Shown here in pieces: positions 1 through 5,954 of a stretch of 16,599 bases of DNA. The first letter of the stretch is position 1, and every line of letters starts with the position of its first letter. Both the position numbers and the translations under genes were made by a program. Source of the DNA: JBNJGT01 sp964473285 (GTDB lineage: Archaea > Nanobdellota > Nanobdellia > Woesearchaeales > JACJVW01); contig CAYYOI010000033.1 of NCBI GenBank assembly GCA_964473285.1, forward strand, positions 1 to 16,599, in the 5' to 3' direction. The notes beneath the pieces were generated by a model. The model was not told the origin of the DNA. It did no database searches and worked only from the letters and a program-made list of their open reading frames with translations.

Positions 1-46
1 TTACAGGTGTTTTCCTTTATATTTCTAACGATTCAGAGGATTTCTA
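1..46 (-). mobile_element. Partial insertion sequence: left end of a second IS copy running off the window
   Basis: Read on the minus strand, this edge starts with TAGAAATCCT and matches the left end of the IS at 1681-2579. Positions 24-46 are an exact 23-nt inverted match to 1679-1701. The similarity continues outward through an AGGAAA block (positions 11-16) up to the window edge. The copy therefore points leftwards, away from the redox genes, and its transposase would lie outside the window. Only about 46 bp are visible, so completeness cannot be judged. Confidence 0.75.
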
Positions 47-94
47 CGGACCCCATTTTTGGTACGTATTTAGTTCCCCTGCAAGTGAATCAAG

Positions 95-676
95 TTAGCT
101 AAATACATTTTTATTCTGTAGTCTCCATATTTGCATTACTGATAAACATACATTAATCCAATTTTTGCCAACTTCTGTCCTATAACATCCCATCCTTTTT
201 CTATGCATCACAATTTTAAGATTGCTGTATGACTCCAGCTCTTCCCTGTAGATTATATCTTGTTCACTCCTGTTCCCATAGGACAATAAGAACTTGTGAA
301 GCAGTTTCCTTTTTGCTGCATATCTGAATGCAGCGATAAAAGGAGTAATTCCAGATCCCCCTGCAATAAAGACACAGTTCTCCAGATCCTCTGTAAAATT
401 AAGCTTATCTCCCATCGGGCTCCTTACTATCAGCGTGTCTCCTTGTCTCTTTTGGGTAAGTTGTGTAGAGAATTCTCCCACTGCTTTAACTGTAAACTCA
501 AGATGCGCATCATCAGGTGTGCTTGTGAAAGTGAATGGTTTTTTCTTATCGCCTATAAGGCTATATTGTCCTGGAATAAAAGAAAAATCATCATGCCTTG
601 TAAGCATGATGCTCTTTACATTATGGGTTACTGGTGCTACTGCAAGCACAGTAGATTCAAAATCCATTATCCCCAT
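95..676 (-). pseudogene. FAD/NAD(P)-binding ferredoxin reductase-like oxidoreductase with a broken 3' end
   Basis: The 193-residue frame begins like a normal flavin reductase of the ferredoxin-NADP reductase superfamily. A beta-barrel FAD domain carries FIPGQY (33-38) and KPFTFTS (46-52, the flavin-binding R-x-Y-S/T type motif with Lys for Arg). A nucleotide-binding domain has AGGSGITP (105-112). After residue 159 (about 200) the frame reads into unrelated sequence. A neighbouring frame carries EKGWD, the expected continuation, and then a lysine-rich helix, but stops soon after. The usual C-terminal CGPPxM segment is absent, so a frameshift plus loss of sequence is likely. The ATG at 676 overlaps the upstream gene by 10 nt; an ATG at 667 would give a TAATG overlap. 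It is third in an operon with rubredoxin and rubrerythrin genes and would supply them with electrons from NAD(P)H. The IS end begins about 50 bp downstream. Domain call sure; pseudogene status likely. Confidence 0.7.
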
Positions 677-1002
677 TTACCCTTATTCATATGGGCCTCA
701 AGTTCAGCTTTAACAGATTGCATTATCTCCTCGAAATCCTGCATTGCCCGCTCTGCAAGAGCAACACAATTCTCATCCAGGTTCTCTTCATGGATTGTTG
801 CAGCCAGGTCATATCCTTCTTCACAAAGCCCTGCCAAAGCCATGTGTGCCTCATTTGTCACTCTTGAGTTCTGCACTAGTCCCTCTGCTTCCTCATCCAG
901 TTTATTGAATGCTTTCTTTGGCGCTCCACACTTCGGGCATTCTTCTGGTGCATCCTCATCCTCATGTATATATCCACAAGAACTACATTTCCATAGGGTC
1001 AT
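667..1002 (-). CDS. Rubredoxin-like iron protein with C-terminal helical domain
   Basis: 111 residues. The N-terminus is a rubrerythrin-type rubredoxin knuckle: WKCSSCGY (Cys6, Cys9) and ECPKCGAP (Cys22, Cys25), a four-cysteine iron site. Residues 35-111 form a helical domain ending KGKWG. I recall this tail from small anaerobe proteins that pair a rubredoxin domain with helices, but it has no clear named function. The frame is open further upstream into the rubrerythrin gene. I chose the ATG at 1002 because it lies 4 nt after the rubrerythrin stop, has a GGTGAG Shine-Dalgarno, and places the first knuckle at residue 4 as usual. It probably carries electrons between the downstream flavin reductase and the upstream rubrerythrin in peroxide or oxygen detoxification (inference from neighbours). 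Confidence 0.85.
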   Translation of the reverse strand: MTLWKCSSCGYIHEDEDAPEECPKCGAPKKAFNKLDEEAEGLVQNSRVTNEAHMALAGLCEEGYDLAATIHEENLDENCVALAERAMQDFEEIMQSVKAELEAHMNKGKWG

Positions 1003-1006
1003 TTTC

Positions 1007-1549
1007 TCACCTGCATTTCTCGCATTCATCAGAGAAGCACATGCATTCAGGTTCATAATATTCCTTTGGGTGCTTGCACGATGGGCATTCTTCAGGAGGC
1101 TGGGTTCCCTTATGTATATATCCACACTTGCTGCACTTCCAGGTTATCTCATTATCCCTCTTGTATGCAGTTCCGTTTTCTACCATCTCAAGTAATTTTC
1201 TGAATCTCTTCTCATGCTTTTCTTCTACCTTAGCGATTTGCCTGAAAAGATTTGCTGCATCCTGGTTTCCCTCTTCTTCTGCCTCTTTTGCAAATGTAGG
1301 GTACATGTCTGTTGTCTCATAATGCTCTCCTTCGATTGCAGCCTTCAGGTTTGCTTTAGTGTCACCGATCCCATTGAGCCTCTTGAACTCATCCTTTGCA
1401 TGCTGTAGTTCATTTAATGCTGTCTCTTCAAATATCCTTGCGATGTAGTGGAATCCCTCTTTCCTTGCTGCCTTTGCATAGTAGTCATACTTATTTCTTG
1501 CCTGGCTTTCCCCGGCAAATGCGGCTTTCAGATTTTCTTCAGTCTTCAT
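1007..1549 (-). CDS. rbr: Rubrerythrin
   Basis: 180 residues, the family length. A ferritin-like four-helix diiron domain (1-125) shows the ligand motifs: Glu14 in AFAGES, E47-x-x-H50 in NELQHA, Glu75 in IEGEH, and E109-x-x-H112 in VEEKH. A C-terminal rubredoxin domain has WKCSKCG (139, 142) and ECPSC (155, 158). Rubrerythrins reduce hydrogen peroxide in the cytosol of anaerobes, with electrons passed from rubredoxin. Unusually, the tail beyond the rubredoxin domain has four more cysteines (169, 171, 176, 179), where most relatives end soon after a Tyr/Phe-Phe-Glu motif. It is the first gene of the three-gene redox operon and the only first gene here with a strong GGAGGG Shine-Dalgarno, 5 nt before its ATG. 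Confidence 0.95.
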   Translation of the reverse strand: MKTEENLKAAFAGESQARNKYDYYAKAARKEGFHYIARIFEETALNELQHAKDEFKRLNGIGDTKANLKAAIEGEHYETTDMYPTFAKEAEEEGNQDAANLFRQIAKVEEKHEKRFRKLLEMVENGTAYKRDNEITWKCSKCGYIHKGTQPPEECPSCKHPKEYYEPECMCFSDECEKCR

Positions 1550-1554
1550 TTTTT

Positions 1555-1612
1555 CCCTCCTTTTTTCACAAAATTTTCATAATATTTAAGAGCTTTGATG
1601 TGAAAATTTATA
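1555..1612 (-). promoter_or_regulatory. Promoter and ribosome-binding site of the rubrerythrin operon
   Basis: On the minus strand, TATAAATTT lies at 1604-1612 and TTAAATATT at 1581-1589; both resemble archaeal TATA boxes. GGAGGG at 1555-1560 is a strong Shine-Dalgarno. The distal box would put the transcript start near 1582, leaving a leader of about 33 nt that includes the Shine-Dalgarno. The proximal box would start the RNA almost at that site. The first reading is preferred, so this operon has a leadered mRNA, unlike most others here. Confidence 0.5.
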
Positions 1613-1708
1613 GATACTTTAGCCTTAGTGATTAAGATCTAGTAATGAAGGCCTTTTTTTTTTGAAAAGACGGCTCTATAGAAATCCTCTGAATCGTTAG
1701 ATAAATAA

Positions 1709-1761
1709 AGGAAACCCTCTGTCAATTTTGTTGAAAACCGCATCAACAGAGGTGTTTTCCT
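1709..1761 (+). promoter_or_regulatory. Hairpin covering the transposase Shine-Dalgarno
   Basis: The arm AGGAAACCCTCTGT (1709-1722) pairs with ACAGAGGTGTTTTCCT (1746-1761) through 14 base pairs with two single-base bulges (1753 and 1755). The right arm contains GAGGTG (1749-1754), the likely Shine-Dalgarno of the ATG at 1762. A TATA-like ATAAATAAAG at 1701-1710 would start transcription near 1731, downstream of the left arm. IS-promoted RNA would then leave the site free, while read-through RNA would bury it. This is known logic for some bacterial IS elements; here it is an inference. Confidence 0.5.
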
Positions 1762-2573
1762 ATGGCTATAAACAAAAATGTCTATAAAAATCTGATTTGA
1801 GCTGTCAAATTATGCATTCTCTGCAAATGCCGATTTATTCTAGCAAATTTTCGAAGCGAGACTTTACTCGCCATCAACTTTTAACTTTACTAATCATCAA
1901 GACTCATGAGCGCAAAGGCTATGAGTGCTTTGTCGAATGGCTTGCCACTTCAAAGGTCGTAAAATGGCTGAAACTTAAGAAAATACCTCATTTTACTACT
2001 TTGCAGAAGTTTGCTCAAAGGCTTGCAATCAAGAATCTTGAGCAGATTCTTATGGAATCTGCTAAAGTGACAAAGAAGTGCATGCCGCTATTGATGCTAC
2101 AGGACTTTCTTTGCGAAATCCCAGTAGACATTATGAGAAAAGGATGGGTATCAAGATTAAGAAGAGAGACTTCTTCAAGCTCTGCTTTATAGCAGATCTT
2201 GATAATCAATTGATTATTGCAGCAAAAATGAGGAAAAAGCCTCGAAATGATATCCTAGATTTTGTTCCATTATGGAACAAAGTGAAGCATTTATCCTTAT
2301 GGTTCTTCATGTATTGGGGATAAGGACTTGCATCATAACCTCATTTTTGAGGCTGGCCAGCATTGGGTGTTTGAAGAACCTAGAGGAATCCATCGAACAA
2401 AAGGTGCTGCCCGTAAACGGGCAAAAAGGCTACGAAATCATATCAAAAAGAGATGGAGGTCCCTTATTGAGACTATGAATGGAGTCATAAAGCAGAAATT
2501 TGGATCTACCATTCAGGCTAGACGACTTCCCAATAAGCTGAAACCTATCTTAAGATGCCTACAACATTTATAG
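1762..2573 (+). pseudogene. Transposase (DDE_Tnp_1 type), frameshifted
   Basis: The coding sequence can be followed across frames. An ATG at 1762 opens a short stretch. The frame beginning near 1797 carries the N-terminal helical domain (HQLLTLLIIKTHERKGY, HFTTLQKFAQRL). From about 2084 another frame gives the first catalytic Asp in AIDATGLS. From about 2316 a third gives GDKD (second Asp), then RSLIETMNGVIKQKFG, which fits the R-(3)-E-(6)-K signature with the catalytic Glu, ending at 2573. At least three frameshifts are needed, and a residue or two is missing near the GDK(G) motif. All three acidic residues survive, so decay looks recent, but the enzyme should be inactive unless another copy supplies it in trans. 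Confidence 0.85.
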
Positions 2574-2634
2574 GATTTCAAAGAAAAATCTTAAACTTGC
2601 GGCCTATTGCACATGTATATTGATATTTTGGCTT

Positions 2635-2658
2635 TCTGGTTTCTTTAAGGAAACCAGA
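2635..2658. repeat. Inverted repeat (9-bp stem, 6-nt loop)
   Basis: TCTGGTTTC at 2635-2643 is the exact complement of GAAACCAGA at 2650-2658. It lies 56 bp beyond the IS right end and is followed at once by a second hairpin at 2662-2676. It is not followed by a T-run on either strand, so it is not a classical intrinsic terminator. Confidence 0.5.
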
Positions 2659-2726
2659 TTATGCAGCAAAGCTGCAGGGTTTGATAGGATATCTATACGG
2701 CCGACAGACCAAAGGGTTTATAATCT

Positions 2727-2740
2727 CCTTTTATAAAAGG
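2727..2740. repeat. Perfect 14-bp palindrome containing a TATA-like core
   Basis: CCTTTTATAAAAGG reads the same on both strands. It lies 78 bp before the HDOD start. The core resembles a strong archaeal TATA box, but it is too far upstream to give the leaderless start expected from the nearer box at 2788-2795. It may be a protein-binding site or a second, symmetric promoter. Confidence 0.45.
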
Positions 2741-2787
2741 CAAACACCATTTGCCATAATAAAATAGATATACATATATGCAGTAGA

Positions 2788-2795
2788 TATAAAAA
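2788..2795 (+). promoter_or_regulatory. TATA box of the HDOD-diguanylate cyclase operon
   Basis: TATAAAAA is centred about 26 nt before the ATG at 2818, placing the transcript start on or next to the start codon. No Shine-Dalgarno precedes the ATG, which agrees with a leaderless mRNA. The same GATATAAAAAC string serves the wHTH gene at 14359. Confidence 0.6.
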
Positions 2796-2817
2796 CCATC
2801 ATTCATTCAATACATAA

Positions 2818-3579
2818 ATGGATAAGTTACTTGGATCTCTGAAATACACCCAGATGCAGACCCTCTCGCATCTGATACATCTGATTGACAAAGATAGCGA
2901 TGTCCTGGATATAAAAGAAGTAATAGAAAATGATCCCCCTTTATGCATGAACCTCCTCAAGGTTGTCAATTCAGCTTATTTTTTCCCAAGAAAACCCATA
3001 AAAGATATCCAGGGCGCGATTGTACGTTTAGGTTACAACTACCTCTTAGAATTTGCCATGAACCAGAAACTCTACCAAGTATTCCCACCAGACAACCAGT
3101 TCAGAAAAGACCTCTGGAAACACAGTGTCGCGACAGCAATAACCCATAAACTGATGGATGAGAATGAATACGGAACTATGGGTACTCAAGCTTATACACT
3201 CGGCCTTATCCACGACATAGGGCTTTTTGCAGAGGAGCAGTTTTTCCCTGAATTTTATGAAGTGCTCCAGGACACCAACATAATCTCTTTAGAGAACAAG
3301 ATTCTCGGATTCAATCACTGCAATATAGGAAGCATGATGTGCCATCAATGGAACATGCCTGAGGACATGGCATACGCAATCCTGAACCATCATGAGCCAT
3401 ACAAGAACACCCTTTCTGTGGCAGAAACAATTAGCCAGGACCTGAACTTTGGATTCAATGAGAAAACCCAACAAATCAAATATGAAAATACCGGATTCTC
3501 GGGATACGCCATAAAAAACATACAAAAGGAGACTTTGGAGGAACTAAAGCGACTACAAAATGCAGGACTCATTCCTTGA
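2818..3579 (+). CDS. HDOD domain signalling protein
   Basis: 253 residues, soluble, without signal peptide or membrane segment. The HDOD signature is clear: DPPLCMNLLKVVNSAYF (39-55), IKDIQGAIVRLG (61-72), W100-x-HS (His102), LGLIHDIGLF with His132-Asp133, then FNHCNIGSMMCHQWNMPEDM and AILNHHEP (His191-His192). HDOD domains are HD-superfamily relatives that usually lack phosphodiesterase activity and work in signalling, often beside c-di-GMP enzymes. Here several metal-site-like histidines persist, so hydrolase activity is not excluded. The ATG at 2818 fits a leaderless start. Its end overlaps the diguanylate cyclase gene by 20 nt, so the two are co-transcribed and probably translationally coupled; it may be the partner or regulator of that enzyme. 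Confidence 0.88.
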   Translation: MDKLLGSLKYTQMQTLSHLIHLIDKDSDVLDIKEVIENDPPLCMNLLKVVNSAYFFPRKPIKDIQGAIVRLGYNYLLEFAMNQKLYQVFPPDNQFRKDLWKHSVATAITHKLMDENEYGTMGTQAYTLGLIHDIGLFAEEQFFPEFYEVLQDTNIISLENKILGFNHCNIGSMMCHQWNMPEDMAYAILNHHEPYKNTLSVAETISQDLNFGFNEKTQQIKYENTGFSGYAIKNIQKETLEELKRLQNAGLIP

Positions 3580-5464
3580 AACAAGAATTCGTCATCTCGA
3601 AAACAAGCTTAAAGTAGCTGAAGCGAAAGCTAAACGAAACAAGGACCTTTTCCATGAACTATATAACACACTTGAAAACAGGATGGAAGAAACTACAAGA
3701 CAATACAAAGAACGTGAAAAAGAACTCAAATTCATACTCGATCAAAGAAAACTCCTCCTTGAAAAGACCACTAACCCTTTCTACACAACAGACAAGGAAT
3801 TAAGATTCACAGAGGTTAACAAGGGGTTCTGCACCACTTTTAATGTGACATATGAAGACGTGATAGGATATAAAGCAGATGAAATATTCCCAAAAGATCT
3901 GGAAAATAAGATTACCCAAAGTGATAGGTCTATATTAGAATCCGGACAACCCGGCCCTTACGAACACATAATCTTTGATATTGACAAAGAACAAAAAGAG
4001 ATTATCCTGATCAAATACCCTTTATTCGATGAGGAAGAACTAAAAGGTATCCTTGGCCTTTCCCTTGACCTGACTGAAACCTGCAAGCTCGAGAGCAAGC
4101 TAAAAGAAACAGAAGAGAAGATGACACATATGCTTGATAGTTTTCCAGGAATCTATGTTGAGGTTGACCTCAAGGGAAATATCCTGGACATAACAGAATC
4201 GATAAAGGAATTCACAGGCAGAAACAGGAAAAATACGATCTCCACAAATGTCCGTGAGTACATGAGATCTCCGGAGAAAGCAGATTCTGCTATTGCAGAA
4301 ATCACTGAGAAAGGATATATCAATGATTTTCAGATCACACTCAGAACAATTTATGGGGACAAGATTCTTTACAGCGACAGGCTAGTGAAAAAGAAAGACA
4401 GGATAATAGGCTCCTTTAGTGATATTACAGAAATAATTAATAAGAACCATCAGATCAACAAGAGATTGAGATACGAAAAGGCAATCAATGAATGCTCAAA
4501 GCTTCTCATGTCAGGAAGAAAAGAGGAAGAAACACTTAATGAATGCATCAAAATCCTTCAGGATACTTCAGGTTGCAGCCGTGTAAACCTCATAGAAAGG
4601 AAAGGGAATTCCGGATACAATAGATATGAAGCATGCTCCCCAGAAACGATACCAGGAACAGAAGAGATAGACTACAAGAATCGCCCTACCTGGAAAAGAT
4701 ATCTTCCTCAAGGAATGACACTCAAGGGTTTGACAGAGGAATTCCCGGAAAAAGACCAATTAAAAGCCCAGAGTATAGAATCAATCATTGCCATTCCATT
4801 GTTCATCAAAGAAGAATGGTATGGACATCTTGGTTTTGAACATACCACCCCCTACCAATGGGAAGACACAGATATAAACCTTCTTGAGACCACTGCCCAT
4901 ATGATTGAAAGCTATATCACCCGGAAGTTAAATGAGCAAAAACTACATGACCTGGCCTACACAGATTCGCTTACCGGCCTTTATAACAGGAAAAGCTTCA
5001 TTGAGCATCTCCAAAAAGAGATTGCAAGAGGAAATCGAGACAATCAGCAAAAAAGCATATTTTACATAGACATGGACAATTTCAAGGAAGTGAATGACAA
5101 CTATGGCCATATATCAGGAGACAACGTCCTGATTGAAGTAGCACAAAGACTAAGATCAACCATAAGAGAAAGCGACTATGTCTACCGCCAGGGTGGCGAC
5201 GAATTCTGCGTCCTTCTTCCCCAGGGTGAATCAGAAGAGGTTGCACAAAGGATAAAAGAAGCATTATCAAAACCCTACATACTAGGAGACAGGATCATAT
5301 CCAATCTATCCCCAAGTATAGGGATAAGTGTATACAGGAATGAGAAAGGACCGACTGAAGTGATAATGGACCGGCTCATACAGGAGGCAGATACCGCAAT
5401 GTATAAGGCAAAAGAGCTTGCAAAAGAAGGAAATGATGTGCCTTTCATAATATACAGAGATTGA
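3560..5464 (+). CDS. PAS-PAS-GAF-GGDEF protein, probable diguanylate cyclase
   Basis: 634 residues, apparently cytosolic. In order: a charged coiled coil (about 3-60), a PAS domain (about 68-172), a second PAS (about 189-295), a GAF domain (about 303-455) and a GGDEF domain (about 462-632). The cyclase domain opens with DSLTGLYNR (469-477), has the active-site loop GGDEF (545-549) unaltered, and RESD (536-539) at the canonical distance upstream, i.e. the RxxD inhibitory site for product feedback. It should make c-di-GMP from two GTP, controlled by ligands or redox state sensed by PAS and GAF. No EAL domain is attached. The ATG at 3560 lies inside the 3' end of the HDOD gene, and a GGAGG 18 nt upstream is too far to be a good Shine-Dalgarno. 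The stop abuts the stop of the convergent gene with no spacer. GGDEF proteins are rare in archaea, so a bacterial origin is likely. Confidence 0.9.
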   Translation: MQDSFLETRIRHLENKLKVAEAKAKRNKDLFHELYNTLENRMEETTRQYKEREKELKFILDQRKLLLEKTTNPFYTTDKELRFTEVNKGFCTTFNVTYEDVIGYKADEIFPKDLENKITQSDRSILESGQPGPYEHIIFDIDKEQKEIILIKYPLFDEEELKGILGLSLDLTETCKLESKLKETEEKMTHMLDSFPGIYVEVDLKGNILDITESIKEFTGRNRKNTISTNVREYMRSPEKADSAIAEITEKGYINDFQITLRTIYGDKILYSDRLVKKKDRIIGSFSDITEIINKNHQINKRLRYEKAINECSKLLMSGRKEEETLNECIKILQDTSGCSRVNLIERKGNSGYNRYEACSPETIPGTEEIDYKNRPTWKRYLPQGMTLKGLTEEFPEKDQLKAQSIESIIAIPLFIKEEWYGHLGFEHTTPYQWEDTDINLLETTAHMIESYITRKLNEQKLHDLAYTDSLTGLYNRKSFIEHLQKEIARGNRDNQQKSIFYIDMDNFKEVNDNYGHISGDNVLIEVAQRLRSTIRESDYVYRQGGDEFCVLLPQGESEEVAQRIKEALSKPYILGDRIISNLSPSIGISVYRNEKGPTEVIMDRLIQEADTAMYKAKELAKEGNDVPFIIYRD

Positions 5465-5923
5465 CTACAGCATGAGCAGTATCATCACAACAAGTGATAT
5501 GTCCAGCACGAATGCATTATAGGTTTCAACAAGATAGAATCCCATAAAACGTTTGGATACCATCCTTTTAGTCTTAAGATGATCAAGCAGCATATGAGAG
5601 GAATAAGCAATCCCCACTACAAGACCCAGAGGGATACTTACGAGCAATAAACCCCCTGTCAACAATGTCATAAGAATCATCCCTTCTTTATGATGGATAA
5701 AACTCCTCTCTTTATACCGATGAAAATGAGTGCAATTGTTCCACATAGACCGAAAAGAGAAAGGCTTTGACTTGCACTTGAAAGCATGCTCCACAATATG
5801 ATCAACATCAATGAATACTGCAAGAAAAGCGCAACTGAAAGCAAAGGACATGCTCATAAGCCCCATATAATTAGCAACAATACCAAGAAACAATGCAAAT
5901 AAAAAATGAGTATGTGGATACAT
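5465..5923 (-). CDS. Membrane-bound metal-dependent hydrolase-like protein (DUF457/YdjM-type)
   Basis: 152 residues, mostly hydrophobic, with about four membrane segments. Repeated His/Asp motifs lie near the membrane edges: H4-x-H6 at the N-terminus, D39-x-D41-H42 in FIDVDHI, H66-x-H68, HHKEG (77-81), and H110-x-x-x-D114-H115 in SSHMLLDHL. This pattern is typical of the family annotated as inner-membrane metal-dependent hydrolases (DUF457, YdjM-like). The substrate is unknown; a lipid or envelope role is only a guess. It starts 25 nt after the DUF368 stop on the same strand. A TATA box overlapping that stop gives it a likely leaderless promoter of its own. Its stop touches that of the convergent GGDEF gene. 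Confidence 0.7.
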   Translation of the reverse strand: MYPHTHFLFALFLGIVANYMGLMSMSFAFSCAFLAVFIDVDHIVEHAFKCKSKPFSFRSMWNNCTHFHRYKERSFIHHKEGMILMTLLTGGLLLVSIPLGLVVGIAYSSHMLLDHLKTKRMVSKRFMGFYLVETYNAFVLDISLVVMILLML

Positions 5924-5945
5924 GAAGATAACAATAAATTACTAT

Positions 5946-5954
5946 TATTTATAA
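5946..5954 (-). promoter_or_regulatory. TATA box of the DUF457-type gene
   Basis: Read on the minus strand this is TTATAAATA, centred 27 nt before the ATG at 5923, with no Shine-Dalgarno. It overlaps the stop codon region of the DUF368 gene (stop at 5949-5951). Confidence 0.5.

Larger units (their letters stand above)
1681..2579 (+). mobile_element. Degraded IS element, IS5/IS4-like DDE type, about 0.9 kb
   Basis: The left end begins GAAATCCTCTGAAT at 1681. The right end, read inward on the minus strand from 2579, begins GAAATCCTATAAAT. The two agree at 12 of 14 positions, so these are the terminal inverted repeats of an 899-bp element. Between them lies a DDE transposase split over several frames. 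The exact 23-nt match of 1679-1701 to the inverted copy at 24-46 shows that the family is repeated in this genome. No convincing target-site duplication is visible: the left flank is ...CTATA and the right flank AAAGA.... The size fits the small IS5-type elements; the subgroup cannot be fixed by eye. Confidence 0.85.
2580..2817. other. Non-coding stretch with several short hairpins between the IS and the HDOD gene
   Basis: No plausible gene is seen in these 238 bp. The stretch contains a 9-bp hairpin (2635-2643 with 2650-2658), a 6-bp hairpin (TGCAGC-AAA-GCTGCA, 2662-2676), a 14-bp perfect palindrome (2727-2740) and a 6-bp inverted repeat (GGCAAA 2739-2744 with TTTGCC 2750-2755), ending in an A/T-rich promoter zone. 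It could be the upstream control region of the signalling operon separated from its original neighbour by the IS, or a small RNA, but no RNA family is recognised. Confidence 0.4.

Noticed and set aside
66..106. 8-nt inverted repeat (GTATTTAG at 66-73 with CTAAATAC at 99-106)
   Set aside because: The loop is 25 nt and it lies in decayed sequence between the broken gene and the IS; likely chance.
1003..1125. Longer start for the rubredoxin-like gene, inside rubrerythrin
   Set aside because: It would add 41 residues read from rubrerythrin coding sequence in another frame; the ATG at 1002 has a Shine-Dalgarno and fits the domain.
296..1195. A 299-codon open frame on the plus strand over the redox genes
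   Set aside because: It is antisense to three well-supported genes and its product is Ser/Cys/His-rich without recognisable motifs; it is a shadow frame.
1654..1664. T-run as a transcription terminator
   Set aside because: No gene on the plus strand ends before it and no stem precedes it; it is probably A/T-rich flank of the IS.
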